This document shows, in pieces, positions 1 to 11,362 of a stretch of 64,000 nucleotides of DNA. This stretch comes from Thinopyrum elongatum (taxonomy: Eukaryota > Streptophyta > Magnoliopsida > Poales > Poaceae). The notes under the pieces were generated by a model, which saw only the letters and a program-made list of their open reading frames with translations, was not told where the DNA came from and ran no database searches. A program made the position numbers and the translations under genes. Location of the stretch: NCBI GenBank assembly GCA_011799875.1, contig JAAAXO010000108.1, forward strand, positions 1-64,000, written 5' to 3'. The first letter of the stretch is position 1. The number at the start of each line of letters is the position of its first letter.

Positions 1-2
1 AT

Positions 3-2489
3 TATCAGGAATTACAAACTGGCATGATTAGATGTGGTATTGTTGAGGAGAATGAAGCTATGCTTGCACGTTTCATGGGTGGATTAAATAGAGAGATTCA
101 GACCATTCTAGAGTATAAGGAGTATAATAATATCACTCGTTTATTCCATCTTGCTTGTAAAGCTGAACGTGAAGTGCAGGATCGACAGGCATTGGCGCGA
201 ACTAATTTTTCTGCAGGTCGATTTTTATCATGGACACCACGTGCCTCCTCTACTCCCACACGTCCTACTGCGGCACCACTGACTTCAGCCGCCAATTCCA
301 ACCGAGATACAAGAAAACAGGCACCACCACCACCATCTGCCAAGAGTACACCTTCTGGGCCTGCCCAGAGCTCTTCCTCATCTATGGCATCAACAGGGCA
401 CACACATGATATTATTTGTCGTCGTTGTAAGGGAAGAGGTCATTATGCGAGAGAATGCCAATCTCCGCGTGTTATGATTGCTACTGAGGATGGTGGGTAT
501 GAGTCCGCTAGTGATTATGATGAGGAGACTTTGGCTCTTATTACAAGTGAAGAACACGGTGGAGATGATTCTGATCATGAGACGCAATACATGGCTCCAG
601 AAGACGCTGACAGGTATGAATGTTTAGTTGCTCAACGTGTTTTGAGTGTGCAGGTCACACAAGCTGAGCAAAATCAGAGGCATAATTTGTTCCATACAAA
701 GGGAGTTGTGAAGGAACGTTCTGTTCGCGTCATCATAGATGGAGGGAGCTGCAACAACTTGGCTAGCATGGAGATGGTGGAGAAGCTATCTCTCACCACA
801 AGACCACATCCACATCCTTACTATATCCAATGGTTCAACAACAGCGGCAAGGTTAAGGTAACACGTACTGTTCGTGTGCATTTTAGTATCTCTACATATG
901 CTGATTATGTTGATTGTGATGTGGTACCCATGCAAGCATGTTCATTATTACTTGGTAGACCATGGCAATTTGATAAAAATTCTGTACACCATGGTAGAAA
1001 CAATCAGTATACTCTTGTTCATAAGGATAAACATATTACTTTGCTTCCTATGACTCCTGATTCTATTTTGAAAGATGATATTAATAGAGCGAGTAAAGCA
1101 AAACAGGAGAAAAATAAGAGTGAAAATCAGATTGTGGCAAAAGAATTTGAGCAACAAATGAAGCCTAATAATAAACCATCTAGTGTTGCTTCTGAAATTA
1201 AATTGAAAAGTGCATGCTTACTTGCCACCAAATCTGATATTGATGATCTAGATTTCAGCAATTCTGTTTGCTATGCTTTTGTGTGCAAAGAGGCGTTATT
1301 TTCATTCGAGGACTTTGTTTTAGGTTTACCTCGAACAAAGAAGGGGAGGGATAGCATATTTGTTGTCGTGGATAGGTTCTCGAAAATGGCACACTTTATA
1401 CCATGTCATAAAAGCGATGATGCTGTTAATGTTGCTGATTTGTTCTTTCGTGAAATTATACGCTTGCATGGTGTGCCAAATACTATTGTTTCAGATCGTG
1501 ATACTAAATTTCTTAGCCACTTTTGGAGATGTTTATGGGCTAAGTTGGGGACTAAACTGCTTTTTAGTACTACATGTCACCCCCAAACTGATGGACAAAC
1601 TGAAGTAGTCAATAGAACATTGTCTACTATGCTTAGGGCTGTTTTGAAGAATAACAAGAAAATGTGGGAAGAATGCTTGCCTCATATTGAATTTGCTTAT
1701 AATCGTTCGTTGCATTCTACTACTAAGATGTGTCCTTTTGAAATTGTGTATGGTTTCCTTCCTCGTGCACCAATTGATTTGTTGCCTCTACCATCTTCGG
1801 AGAAGGTTAATTTTGATGCTAAACAACATGCTGAATTGATCTTAAAAATGCATGAGTTAACTAAGGAGAACATTGAGCGTATGAATGCTAAATATAAACT
1901 TGCTGGAGATAAGGGTAGAAAACATGTTGTGTTTGCACCTGGAGATCTTGTTTGGTTACATTTGCGTAAGGATAGATTTCCTGATTTGCGCAAATCAAAG
2001 CTAATGCCACGTGCTGATGGTCCTTTTAAGGTGTTAGAGAAAATAAATGATAATGCATATAAACTTGAGCTGCCTGCAGATTTTGGGGTTAGTCCCACTT
2101 TTAACATTGCAGATCTGAAGCCTTATTTGGGTGAGGAAGATGAGCTTCCGTCGAGGACGACTTCATTTCAAGAAGGGGAGGATGATGAGGACATCAATAC
2201 CATTGTTACACCCACAGCCCCTGCTTCTATACATACTGGACCAATTACTAGAGCTCGCGCACGTCAATTAAAATATCAGGTACTTTCGTTTCTTGTTAAT
2301 GATTCTAAAGTTCATGAGAATATGATGCTGCCTAAATTGGATACATTTGTTTTGCTTACAAATGAAGGGCCTAGCTTGGACAAGAAAGAGGAACCTTGGA
2401 GCAAGTTCAAGCATGGAGATGATGGCAAGCACAAGGGGAACAAGAACGGAGTTACAAGTGATGATTTCAGGACTTTGAAGCCACCATAA
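3..2489 (+). CDS. gag-protease-integrase fusion, RT and RNase H deleted (5' partial)
   Basis: Retrotransposon polyprotein, open from the window edge, so the start is not present. In order it carries the end of the gag capsid region, a proline/serine-rich linker, a CCHC zinc knuckle ([14 protein letters not shown], from nt 417), and a pepsin-like protease core with [11 protein letters not shown] near nt 733-770. At nt 1310-1313 it jumps directly into the integrase catalytic core ([23 protein letters not shown]), followed by the integrase C-terminus and the LTR-encoded tail with TRARARQL. Compared with unit 3, 1,794 bp (exactly 598 codons) are missing. The RT, RNase H and integrase HHCC zinc finger are gone, yet the frame stays open for over 820 codons. 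It cannot reverse transcribe on its own. Confidence 0.88.
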   Translation, partial: YQELQTGMIRCGIVEENEAMLARFMGGLNREIQTILEYKEYNNITRLFHLACKAEREVQDRQALARTNFSAGRFLSWTPRASSTPTRPTAAPLTSAANSNRDTRKQAPPPPSAKSTPSGPAQSSSSSMASTGHTHDIICRRCKGRGHYARECQSPRVMIATEDGGYESASDYDEETLALITSEEHGGDDSDHETQYMAPEDADRYECLVAQRVLSVQVTQAEQNQRHNLFHTKGVVKERSVRVIIDGGSCNNLASMEMVEKLSLTTRPHPHPYYIQWFNNSGKVKVTRTVRVHFSISTYADYVDCDVVPMQACSLLLGRPWQFDKNSVHHGRNNQYTLVHKDKHITLLPMTPDSILKDDINRASKAKQEKNKSENQIVAKEFEQQMKPNNKPSSVASEIKLKSACLLATKSDIDDLDFSNSVCYAFVCKEALFSFEDFVLGLPRTKKGRDSIFVVVDRFSKMAHFIPCHKSDDAVNVADLFFREIIRLHGVPNTIVSDRDTKFLSHFWRCLWAKLGTKLLFSTTCHPQTDGQTEVVNRTLSTMLRAVLKNNKKMWEECLPHIEFAYNRSLHSTTKMCPFEIVYGFLPRAPIDLLPLPSSEKVNFDAKQHAELILKMHELTKENIERMNAKYKLAGDKGRKHVVFAPGDLVWLHLRKDRFPDLRKSKLMPRADGPFKVLEKINDNAYKLELPADFGVSPTFNIADLKPYLGEEDELPSRTTSFQEGEDDEDINTIVTPTAPASIHTGPITRARARQLKYQVLSFLVNDSKVHENMMLPKLDTFVLLTNEGPSLDKKEEPWSKFKHGDDGKHKGNKNGVTSDDFRTLKPP
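2170..2182 (+). other. polypurine tract of the CRM-like element
   Basis: The purine run AAGAAGGGGAGGA lies directly against the TG that opens the LTR, the expected position of the plus-strand primer. It is also translated (part of QEGEDDE). The same tract precedes LTR2, LTR5, LTR7 and the LTRs at 46156, 48414 and 61697 (minus). Confidence 0.8.
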
Positions 2490-2713
2490 TGAGTGCTGAA
2501 AGCCTTGGACGAAATATACAAGATGTCACTTCATAAATTTCGTCCAGAGGCTATTATAGGTGCTGCGTCACCTTATTATTGGGCCAGGCCCATGTAATTT
2601 CGAAATACTTGAGTATAGGCTGTTTTTAGAGTCCGTATGTGTGGGGAAACAAGAGATAGGGTTGGTTTCGGACCCCTCCTTCAAGGGCCACGAAATCCCC
2701 TCCTCTTCCTCCA

Positions 2714-2720
2714 TATATAC
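2714..2720 (+). promoter_or_regulatory. TATA box of the CRM-like LTR
   Basis: TATATAC inside CCATATATACAGCCC is conserved in the LTR copies that retain this region. It lies about 130 bp before the AATAAA signal, a normal spacing for an LTR core promoter. The transcription start is inferred 25-35 bp downstream. Confidence 0.65.
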
Positions 2721-2845
2721 AGCCCTTAGGGCACCGTTTAGACTTTGGGTTTTGTTTAGATTAAAAGTTCGCCATAGCTGCAACTTCGCGTACTTCGTTT
2801 GTGTTCAACGACCAGACCAAGACGTCACAGAACCCCACCTTGATC

Positions 2846-2851
2846 AATAAA
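2846..2851 (+). terminator. polyadenylation signal AATAAA in the LTR
   Basis: AATAAA within GATCAATAAAGCTTTC marks the probable 3' end of the R region. It is present in most LTRs in the window but not in the divergent 3' half of LTR6. Confidence 0.6.
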
Positions 2852-3106
2852 GCTTTCATCTTATATTCGCAATATCCAGATTGCAAATCTTAGTTTCTTG
2901 CTTGTTCTTCGTTTGCTTGCAGGAGATAGAACCTCGTGGTCAGGTTGATTGTGCTCCGGCGTGGTCAATAACCTCTCGGAGTTGGTTTAGCGATTGCTAA
3001 GGCGCGACGTCCTCGCACGTTCGTAGTCGGATCGTCAAAGTCTACTCCACCAAAAACGATAGCTATCATCTCATCGAAAGATCGGGACACCCTCGCCTCT
3101 ATCAAG

Positions 3107-3116
3107 TGGTATCAGA
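3107..3116 (+). other. primer binding site, initiator Met tRNA
   Basis: TGGTATCAGA follows LTR1 after a two-base spacer. It is complementary to the 3' end of plant initiator-Met tRNA, the usual primer for this retrotransposon class. The match ends after 10 bases. Equivalent sites are at 9708-9717 and 40695-40704. Confidence 0.88.
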
Positions 3117-4177
3117 TTCCCAGGTTGCTCGGTGAGATTTACAGTTTTTCGTAGTTTAGATCGAGTCTGTTCTTCATACCTACAGTCCAGGAAAAAGCCA
3201 AAAAAATAATAATTTAGGGTTAGTTCATCATATCCGAACCAATCTGAGCCTTTGCATAATCTTTTTAGGGTTTTTGCTTTGTTGAATTTGCGGTTGCATC
3301 GTCGTGTCAAGTTGCTGGTCTTAGCGTCTAGTTCTTTAGAGTTTCGAGTTCTGTTCACAAGTTGTCACGCCGCCGCCGCACCATCATCATCGCCCCTACC
3401 ATATACCACCACCGATCCGAGTCCATATACCACCACCAATCCGAGCCCACATATACTACCGTCATATACCATCACCAGTCCGAGTTCCACCATATTCATC
3501 TCTGCCACCAGTCCTAGTCCGAGTCCAGTATTTATTCCTTTATTTTAGAGTTCCAGATCACGCGATACAACGAGTCGTGAACAAGTCGGATTCCCCAATT
3601 TTCGTGCTACCCGCAGAAGAAAAATAGTTCCAATTTAAAAAAAAAACTAAGTCTGGAAAATTCTGGCTAGGCAGTTTTTAGACCATTTGTAGACTTTTTC
3701 AAAAAAAAATTGTTCCGGAGCAAAAAAAAAAAAGAGGAAAAAAAAAGTGCAAAAAAAAAAGAAAAAAAAATTCAGAGTGTGCTCCTCCCTTGTTTACGTG
3801 CAGCGCCGTGATTTTTGTTAGTGTTCTAGGCTCGCGTCTCTAGCACGGTCTAGCCTAGGACCAGCACAGTACCGTCGTTGAGAGTTTATTCAACATTGCA
3901 TCTCTGAATTGATTATTGCTGACCCTTTTTGCTACCATATCATAAGCCTTCCCAGCTCCACATACATCTACATCGTGCGTTTGACAAAACCTGGCAATCG
4001 CTCTGTCCAAGCTCTGAGAGTTTTGACTACAAAGGTTGCCGATCACCACCTGCTGCTGGGTAAGAACTGGTAAGAATTTGAGATTTGCTTGACGGATTTG
4101 TGACACCACACCACACCACCACCACTTTCTAGTAGTCTGTAGGATCATATTCTTGTGTGTTTCTATTGCTGCTAACC
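3117..4177 (+). other. 5' leader of unit 2, non-coding
   Basis: Untranslated leader between primer site and gag ATG. It holds a short run of degenerate repeats built on CATATACCACCACC/GATCCGAGTC (about 3400-3500) and several A-runs between 3630 and 3770. No conserved gene is seen. Units 3 and A carry nearly the same leader, differing mainly in A-run lengths and the number of CCGAGTC repeats. Confidence 0.7.
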
Positions 4178-4777
4178 ATGGCAGGATCACAAGCCGACGA
4201 GATTGACTGGGAGAACATGACGAACAAGGAGTTGCATGATAAATTTCAGCAAATGATGAGTGGCCAGGTGGGAGATGTGCTAAACAGATTTGAAGAGGCC
4301 ATGGAGAAGATAGATGGCATGGAGAAGTCGTTCGAGACAAAGCTGGATAACAAGTTTAATGAATTGCTCACGCGTCTTCCCCAACCACCACCGGCTACAC
4401 CTGTCGCACCTCTGCAACGACAACAACAACGCCCCCTTCCAAATCAGTTCGGACGAGCGAAGCGTGTTCCTCTTGAGGATGGCCAAACTTCTGGTGCTGC
4501 TGTACCTACTGTTGATGCTTCTTTGGCTCCTGCTCCTGCTGCTGCTGGTGCCGAGGAGGAGGATGATTACGCGGGCGATTATGAGGATGAGTTTGATCAA
4601 AATCATAACTACGTGCAACCACCAGCACCAGGTCGTCCACATGCAAATAATCGCAATGGTAGGCCTGCACCACCACTTCAGGTACGAGATCATGACCATC
4701 TTCCTAAATTAAAATTGAATATTCCACCATTCGAGGGTAGATATGTTCCTGATATATATATCTTACTTGGGAGTTAG
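4178..4777 (+). CDS. gag N-terminal part, truncated by frameshift (unit 2)
   Basis: N-terminal gag, starting at ATG 4178 in good context (AACCATGGC) and opening [19 protein letters not shown] possible earlier non-ATG start is ignored. The region is acidic and proline/alanine-rich and runs to [13 protein letters not shown] before ending after an extra TA in an AT run near 4752-4760. The unit at 41634 lacks the extra TA and reads straight through. Unit 3 carries the same extra TA. Without the frameshift this part would join the capsid-like region that follows. Confidence 0.8.
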   Translation: MAGSQADEIDWENMTNKELHDKFQQMMSGQVGDVLNRFEEAMEKIDGMEKSFETKLDNKFNELLTRLPQPPPATPVAPLQRQQQRPLPNQFGRAKRVPLEDGQTSGAAVPTVDASLAPAPAAAGAEEEDDYAGDYEDEFDQNHNYVQPPAPGRPHANNRNGRPAPPLQVRDHDHLPKLKLNIPPFEGRYVPDIYILLGS

Positions 4778-7446
4778 AAACTGAACAACGTTTTACATGT
4801 TTACAATATCCCGAGGAACGACGTGTTGCTGCTGTTGTTTGTGCTTTCACTAGTTTTGCATGTGTATGGTGGTCTGAACATTGTAGATTATATCCTATTC
4901 CAGCTACGTGGGCTGCTTTGAAAACTGCTATGCGTACTCGTTGGGTTCCACCATATTATCAACGTGAATTACTTCAAAAATTGCAGCGCTTAAGACAAGG
5001 AAAAAATTCTGTAGAAGAATATTATCAGGAATTACAAACTGGCATGATTAGATGTGGTATTGTTGAGGAGAACGAAGCTATGCTTGCACGTTTCATGGGT
5101 GGATTAAATAGAGAGATTCAGACCATTCTAGAGTATAAGGAGTATAATAATATCACTCGTTTATTCCATCTTGCTTGTAAAGCTGAACGTGAAGTGCAGG
5201 ATCGACAGGCATTGGCGCGAACTAATTTTTCTGCAGGTCGATCTTCATCATGGACACCGCGTGCCTCCTCTACTCCCACACGTCCTACTGCGGCACCACT
5301 GACTTCAGCCGCCAATTCCAACCCAGATACAAGAAAACAGGCACCACCACCACCATCTGCCAAGAGTACACCTTCTGGGCCTGCCCAGAGCTCTTCTTCA
5401 TCTATGGCATCAACAGGGCACACACATGATATTATTTGTCGTCGTTGTAAGGGAAGAGGTCATTATGCGAGAGAATGCCAATCTCCGCGTGTTATGATTG
5501 CTACTGAGGATGGTGGGTATGAGTCCGCTAGTGACTATGATGAGGAGACTTTGGCTCTTATTACAAGTGAAGAACACGGTGGAGATGATTCTGATCATGA
5601 GACGCAATACATGGCTCCTGAAGACGCTGACAGGTATGAATGTTTAGTTGCTCAACGTGTTTTGAGTGTGCAGGTCACACAAGCTGAGCAAAATCAGAGG
5701 CATAATTTGTTCCATACAAAGGGAGTTGTGAAGGAACGTTCTGTTCGCGTCATCATAGATGGAGCGAGCTGCAACAACTTGGCTAGCATGGAGATGGTGG
5801 AGAAGCTATCTCTCACCACAAGACCACATCCACATCCTTACTATATCCAATGGTTCAACAACAGCGGCAAGGTTAAGGTAACACGTACTGTTCGTGTGCA
5901 TTTTAGTATCTCTACATATGCTGATTATGTTGATTGTGATGTGGTACCCATGCAAGCATGTTCATTATTACTTGGTAGACCATGGCAATTTGATAAAAAT
6001 TCTGTACACCATGGTAGAAACAATCAGTATACTCTTGTTCATAAGGATAAACATATTACTTTGCTTCCTATGACTCCTGATTCTATTTTGAAAGATGATA
6101 TTAATAGAGCTAGTAAAGCAAAGGAGGAGAAAAATAAGAGTGAAAATCAGATTGTGGCAAAAGAATTTGAGCAACAAATGAAGCCTAATAATAAACCATC
6201 TAGTGTTGCTTCTGAAATTAAATTGAAAAGTGCATGCTTACTTGCCACCAAATCTGATATTGATGAGCTAGATTTCAGCAATTCTATTTGCTATGCTTTT
6301 GTGTGCAAAGAGGCGTTATTTTCATTCGAGGACGTGCCTTCCTCTTTGCCTCCTGCGGTCACTAACATTTTGCAGGAGTTCGCTGACGTCTTTCCACAAG
6401 ACGTGCCACCGGGATTACCACCTATTCGCGGGATTGAGCATCAGATTGACTTAATTCCCGGTGCTTCATTGCCAAACCGTGCGCCATACCGTACCAATCC
6501 AGAGGAGACGAAGGAGATTATGCGTCAAGTACAGGAGCTGCTCGACAAAGGTTATATACGCGAATCTCTTAGTCCTTGTGCTGTTCCTATTATACTAGTG
6601 CCAAAAAAGGATGGTACGTCGCGTATGTGTGTTGATTGTAGAGGCATTAATAATATTACTATTCGTTATCGTCATCCTATTCCTAGGCTAGATGATATGC
6701 TTGATGAATTGAGTGGCTCTACAATATTCTCCAAAGTTGATTTGCGTAGTGGATACCATCAAATTCGTATGAAATTGGGAGATGAATGGAAAACAGCATT
6801 GAAAACTAAGTTCGGTTTATATGAGTGGTTAGTCATGCCTTTTGGGTTAACTAATGCACCTAGTACTTTCATGAGATTAATGAACGAAGTTTTACGTGCT
6901 TTCATTGGACGATTTGTGGTAGTTTACTTTGATGATATATTGATTTATAGCAGATCTTTGGAGGAACATTTGGAACATTTACGTGTTGTTTTTATTGCTC
7001 TACGTGATGCACGTTTGTTTGGTAACCTTGGGAAGTGCACCTTTTGCACCGACCGAGTATCTTTTCTTGGCTATGTTGTTACTCCACAGGGAATTGAAGT
7101 TGATAAAGCCAAGATTGAAGCTATTGAGAGTTGGCCGCAGCCCAAAACGGTCACACAAGTGAGGAGTTTCCTTGGCCTCGCTGGTTTCTATAGGCGTTTT
7201 GTGAGAGATTTCAGTACCATTGCTGCACCTCTCAACGAGCTTACAAAGAAGGATGTGCCTTTTGTTTGGGGTACCGCACAGGAAGAAGCCTTCACGGTGT
7301 TGAAAGATAAGTTAACACATGCTTCTTTACTCCAACTTCCTAATTTTAATAAGACTTTTGAGCTTGAATGTGATGCTAGTGGAATTGGATTAGGAGGTGT
7401 GTTATTACAAGATGGCAAACCTGTTGCATACTTTTCTGAAAATTGA
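4762..7446 (+). CDS. gag-protease-RT-RNase H part, broken at both ends (unit 2)
   Basis: Continuation of unit 2 in the frame after the gag frameshift. It contains the gag capsid-like region ([14 protein letters not shown]), CCHC knuckle, protease core (IIDGASC here, where other copies read IIDGGSC), reverse transcriptase with VYFDDILIY and [11 protein letters not shown], and the start of RNase H ([11 protein letters not shown]). It stops at 7444-7446 because an A-run is one base shorter than in unit 3 (SEN then TGA, where unit 3 reads SEKLSG). RT is complete but the polyprotein is split into three frames. Confidence 0.85.
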   Translation, partial: LTWELETEQRFTCLQYPEERRVAAVVCAFTSFACVWWSEHCRLYPIPATWAALKTAMRTRWVPPYYQRELLQKLQRLRQGKNSVEEYYQELQTGMIRCGIVEENEAMLARFMGGLNREIQTILEYKEYNNITRLFHLACKAEREVQDRQALARTNFSAGRSSSWTPRASSTPTRPTAAPLTSAANSNPDTRKQAPPPPSAKSTPSGPAQSSSSSMASTGHTHDIICRRCKGRGHYARECQSPRVMIATEDGGYESASDYDEETLALITSEEHGGDDSDHETQYMAPEDADRYECLVAQRVLSVQVTQAEQNQRHNLFHTKGVVKERSVRVIIDGASCNNLASMEMVEKLSLTTRPHPHPYYIQWFNNSGKVKVTRTVRVHFSISTYADYVDCDVVPMQACSLLLGRPWQFDKNSVHHGRNNQYTLVHKDKHITLLPMTPDSILKDDINRASKAKEEKNKSENQIVAKEFEQQMKPNNKPSSVASEIKLKSACLLATKSDIDELDFSNSICYAFVCKEALFSFEDVPSSLPPAVTNILQEFADVFPQDVPPGLPPIRGIEHQIDLIPGASLPNRAPYRTNPEETKEIMRQVQELLDKGYIRESLSPCAVPIILVPKKDGTSRMCVDCRGINNITIRYRHPIPRLDDMLDELSGSTIFSKVDLRSGYHQIRMKLGDEWKTALKTKFGLYEWLVMPFGLTNAPSTFMRLMNEVLRAFIGRFVVVYFDDILIYSRSLEEHLEHLRVVFIALRDARLFGNLGKCTFCTDRVSFLGYVVTPQGIEVDKAKIEAIESWPQPKTVTQVRSFLGLAGFYRRFVRDFSTIAAPLNELTKKDVPFVWGTAQEEAFTVLKDKLTHASLLQLPNFNKTFELECDASGIGLGGVLLQDGKPVAYFSEN

Positions 7447-8388
7447 GTGGGCCTAGTCTGAATTACTCTACTTATGATAAGGAATTATGTGCTCTTGTTC
7501 GGACTTTGGAAACATGGCAACATTATTTATGGCCCAAAGAATTTGTTATTCATTCTGATCATGAATCTTTGAAACATATTAAAAGTCAAGCCAAACTGAA
7601 CCGTAGACATGCTAAATGGGTTGAATTCATTGAGACTTTCCCTTATGTCATTAAACACAAGAAGGGTAAAGAAAATGTTATTGCTGATGCATTGTCTCGT
7701 CGTTATACTATGCTTTCACAACTTGACTTTAAAATATTTGGTTTGGAGACCATCAAAGATCAATATGTGCATGATGCTGAATTTAAAGATGTATTGCAGA
7801 ATTGTAAAGAAGGGTAGAAAACATGTTGTGTTTGCACCTGGAGATCTTGTTTGGTTACATTTGCGTAAGGATAGATTTCCTGATTTGCGCAAATCAAAGC
7901 TAATGCCACGTGCTGATGGTCCTTTTAAGGTGTTAGAGAAAATAAATGATAACGCATATAAACTTGAGCTGCCTGCAGATTTTGGGGTTAGTCCCACTTT
8001 TAACATTGCAGATTTGAAGCCTTATTTGGGTGAGGAAGATGAGCTTCCGTCGAGGACGACTTCATTTCAAGAAGGGGAGGATGATGAGGACATCAATACC
8101 ATTGTTACACCCACAGCCCCTGCTGCTATACATACTGGACCAATTACTAGAGCTCGCGCACGCCAATTAAATTATCAGGTACTTTCGTTTCTTGGTAATG
8201 ATTCTAATGTTCATGAGAATATGATGCTGCCTAAATTGGATACATTTGTTTTGCTTACAAATGAAGGGCCTAGCATGGACAAGAAAGAGGAACCTTGGAG
8301 CAAGTTCAAGCATGGAGATGATGGCATGCGCAAGGGGAACAAGAACGGAGTTACAAGTGATGATTTCAGGACTTTGAAGCCACCATAA
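7443..8388 (+). pseudogene. RNase H end joined to integrase C-terminus, integrase core deleted (unit 2)
   Basis: After the 7444 frameshift the RNase H segment resumes ([30 protein letters not shown]) up to LQNCKEG. At 7810-7814 it jumps to the integrase C-terminal region ([20 protein letters not shown]). The join is at AAGGG, present at both parental positions. About 914 bp are lost, removing the HHCC finger and the whole D,D-35-E core and shifting frame. The C-terminal frame then runs through the polypurine tract into LTR2 and ends at 8388. Confidence 0.83.
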
Positions 8389-8795
8389 GGAGTGCAGGAA
8401 GCCTTGGACGAAATATACAAGATGCCACTTCATAAATTTCGTCCAGAGGCTATTATAGGTGCTGCGTCACCTTATTATTGGGCCAGGCCCATGTAATTTC
8501 GAAATACTTGAGTATAGGCTATTTTTAGAGTCCGTATGTGTGGGGAAACAAGAGATAGGGTTGGTTTCGGACCCCTCCTTCAAGGGCCACGAAATCCCCC
8601 CCTCTTCCTCCATATATACAGCCCTTAGGGCACCGTTTAGACTTTGGGTTTTGTTTAGATTAAAAGTTTGCCATAGCTGCAACTTCGCGTACTTCGTTTG
8701 TGTTCAACGACCAGACCAAGACGTCACAGAACCCCACCTTGATCAATAAAGCTTTCATCTTATATTCGCAATATCCAGATTGCAAATCTTAGTTT
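8082..8795 (+). repeat. LTR2, 3'-truncated (subtype S2b)
   Basis: Normal LTR start after the polypurine tract, but it stops at CTTAGTTT, about 210 bp short of the normal end. The exact TG start of another LTR follows at once. It is subtype S2b: NYQ and SNVHEN in the coding part, TAAGGAG at the stop, GATGCCAC, and GGCTATTTTT. Confidence 0.88.
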
Positions 8796-9705
8796 TGATG
8801 ATGAAGGGACACCCACAGCCCCTGCTTCTATACATACTGGACCAATTACTAGAGCTCGCGCACGCCAATTAAAATATCAGGTACTTTCGTTTCTTGGTAA
8901 TGATTCTAAAGTTCATGAGAATATGATGCTGCCTAAATTGGATACATTTGTTTTGCTTACAAATGAAGGGCCTAGCTTGGACAAGAAAGAGGAACCTTGG
9001 AGCAAGTTCAAGCATGGAGATGATGGCATGCACAAGGGGAACAAGAACGGAGTTACAAGTGAAGATTTCAGGACTTTGAAGCCACCATAATGAGTGCAGG
9101 AAGCCTTGGACGAAATATACAAGATGTCACTTCATAAATTTCGTCCAGAGGCTATTATAGGTGCTGCGTCACCTTATTATTGGGCCAGGCCCATGTAATT
9201 TCGAAATACTTGAGTATAGGCTGTTTTTAGAGTCCGTATGTGTGGGGAAACAAGAGATAGGGTTGGTTTCGGACCCCTCCTTCAAGGGCCACGAAATCCC
9301 CTCCTCTTCCTCCATATATACAGCCCTTAGGGCACCGTTTAGACTTTGGGTTTTGTTTAGATTAAAAGTTCGCCAGAGCTGCAACTTCGCGTACTTCGTT
9401 TGTGTTCAACGACCAGACCAAGACGTCACAGAACCCCACCTCGATCAATAAAGCTTTCATCTTATATTCGCAATATCCAGATTGCAAATCTTAGTTTCTT
9501 GCTTGTTCTTCGTTTGCTTGCAGGAGATAGACCCTCGGGGTCAGGTTGATTGTGCTCCGGCGTGGTCAATAACCTCTCGGAGTTGGTTTAGCGATTGCTA
9601 AGGCGCGACGTCCTCGCACGTTCGTAGTCGGATCGTCAAAGTCTACTCCACCAAAAACGATAGATATCATCTCATCGAAAGATCGGGACACCCTCGCCTC
9701 TATCA
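8796..9705 (+). repeat. LTR3 (subtype S1, altered 5' end)
   Basis: Begins TGATGA, then 20 expected bases are replaced by 8 (TGAAGGGA) before normal LTR sequence resumes at CACCCACAGCC. It ends CTCTATCA at 9705 with the primer site at 9708. The altered start lies in the U3 coding segment and breaks that frame. It serves as 5' LTR of unit 3. Confidence 0.88.
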
Positions 9706-9707
9706 AG

Positions 9708-9717
9708 TGGTATCAGA
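9708..9717 (+). other. primer binding site, unit 3
   Basis: TGGTATCAGA two bases after LTR3, identical to the site at 3107. Confidence 0.85.
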
Positions 9718-10762
9718 TTCCCAGGTTGCTCGGTGAGATTTATAGTTTTTCGTAGTTTAGATCGAGTCTGTTCTTCATACCTACAGTCCAGGAAAAAGCC
9801 AAAAAAATTTTTGGGTTAGTTCATCATATCCGAACCAATCTGAGCCTTTGCATAATCTTTTTAGGGTTTTTGCTTTGTTGAATTTGCGGTTGCATCGTCG
9901 TGTCAAGTTGCTGGTCTTAGCGTCTAGTTCTTTAGAGTTTTGAGTTCTGTTCACAAGTTGTCACGCCGCCGCCGCACCATCATCATCGCCCCTACCATAT
10001 ACCACCACAGCTTATCTGCTATTTCTCTGAGTCCATATACCACCACCAATCCGAGCCCACATATACTACCGTCATATACCATCACCAGTCCGAGTTCCAC
10101 CAGATTCATCTCTGCCACCAGTCCTAGTCCGAGTCCAGTATTTATTCCTTTATTTTAGAGTTCCAGATCACGCGATACTACGAGTCGTGAACAAGTCGGA
10201 TTCCCCAATTTTCGTGCTACCCGCAGAAGAAAAATAGTTCTAGTTTCAAAAAAAAAAAAACTAAGTCTGGAAAATTCTGGCTAAGCAGTTTTTAGACCAT
10301 TTGTAGACTTTTTCGAAAAAAAAATTGTTGCGGAGCAAAAAAAAAAAGAAAAAATTTCAGAGTGTGCTCCTCCCTTGTTTACGTGCAGCGCCGTGATTTT
10401 CGTTAGTGTTCTAGGCTCGCGTCTCTAGCACGGTCTAGCCTAGGACCAGCACAGTACCGTCGTTGAGAGTTTATTCAACATTGCATCTCTGAATTGATTA
10501 TTGCTGACCCTTTTTGCTACCATATCATAAGCCTTCCCAGCTCCACATACATCTACATCGTGTTTTTGACACCACCTGGCAAGCGCTCTGTCCAAGCTCT
10601 GAGAGTTTTGACTACAAAGGTTGCCGATCACCACCTGCTGCTGGGTAAGAACTGGTAAGAATTTGAGATTTGCTTGACGGATTTGTGACACCACACCACA
10701 CCACCACCACTTTCTAGTAGTCGGTAGGATCATATTCTTGTGTGTTTCTATTGCTGCTAACC
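9718..10762 (+). other. 5' leader of unit 3, non-coding
   Basis: Homologous to the unit 2 leader. It has one fewer CCGAGTC repeat, an insert reading ACAGCTTATCTGCTATTTCTC near 10009-10029 that unit A also has, and shorter A-runs around 10245-10350. No gene is seen. Confidence 0.7.
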
Positions 10763-11362
10763 ATGGTAGGATCACAAGCCGACGAGATTGACTGGGAGAA
10801 CATGACGAACAAGGAGTTGCATGATAAATTTCAGCAAATGATGAGTGGCCAGGTGGGAGATGTGCTAAACAGATTTGAAGAGGCCATGGAGAAGATAGAT
10901 GGCATGGAGAAGTCGTTCGAGACAAAGCTGGATAACAAGTTTAATGAATTGCTCACGCGTCTTCCCCAACCACCACCGGCTACACCTGTCGCACCTCTGC
11001 AACGACAACAACAACGCCCCCTTCCAAATCAGTTCGGACGAGCGAAGCGTGTTCCTCTTGAGGATGGCCAAACTTCTGGTGCTGCTGTACCTACTGTTGA
11101 TGCTTCTTTGGCTCCTGCTCCTGCTGCTGCTGGTGCCGAGGAGGAGGATGATTACGCGGGCGATTATGAGGATGAGTTTGATCAAAATCATAACTACGTG
11201 CAACCACCAGCACCAGGTCGTCCACATGCAAATAATCGCAATGGTAGGCCTGCACCACCACTTCAGGTACGAGATCATGACCATCTTCCTAAATTAAAAT
11301 TGAATATTCCACCATTCGAGGGTAGATATGTTCCTGATATATATATCTTACTTGGGAGTTAG
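10763..11362 (+). CDS. gag N-terminal part, truncated by frameshift (unit 3)
   Basis: Same as the gag start of unit 2 but opening MVGSQADE, as in the unit at 41634. ATG 10763 is in AACCATGGT context. It carries the same extra TA in the AT run near 11337-11345 that breaks unit 2, so the two copies probably share this mutation by descent. Confidence 0.8.
   Translation: MVGSQADEIDWENMTNKELHDKFQQMMSGQVGDVLNRFEEAMEKIDGMEKSFETKLDNKFNELLTRLPQPPPATPVAPLQRQQQRPLPNQFGRAKRVPLEDGQTSGAAVPTVDASLAPAPAAAGAEEEDDYAGDYEDEFDQNHNYVQPPAPGRPHANNRNGRPAPPLQVRDHDHLPKLKLNIPPFEGRYVPDIYILLGS

Larger units (their letters stand above)
2183..3104 (+). repeat. LTR1 (922 bp, subtype S1)
   Basis: It starts TGATGAGGACATC and ends CTCTATCA, followed two bases later by the primer site. 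The first 307 bases are coding and hold the last ~100 codons of the polyprotein to TAA at 2487-2489. A TATA-like TATATAC at 2714 and AATAAA at 2846 place U3, R and U5. Subtype S1 is defined here by KYQ in the coding part, TAATGAG at the stop, GATGTCAC, and GGCTGTTTTT. It serves as 3' LTR of unit 1 and 5' LTR of unit 2. Confidence 0.93.

Noticed and set aside
2560..2850. 96-codon frame inside each LTR (MLRHLIIGPGPCNFEILEY)
   Set aside because: It lies over U3, the TATA box and R, has no known motif, and survives only because LTR copies are young. The LTR8 fragment and LTR6 break it.
3855..4340. 161-codon minus-strand frame over the leader and gag start, also at 10440-10925 and 41311-41796
   Set aside because: Identity between units is explained by their recent common origin. 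Composition is not protein-like, and it overlaps true gag on the other strand.
4280..4712. Alternative plus and minus frames inside gag (132 and 139 codons), repeated in each unit
   Set aside because: Shadows of gag created by its proline/alanine/glutamine-rich codons. No independent start context or motif.
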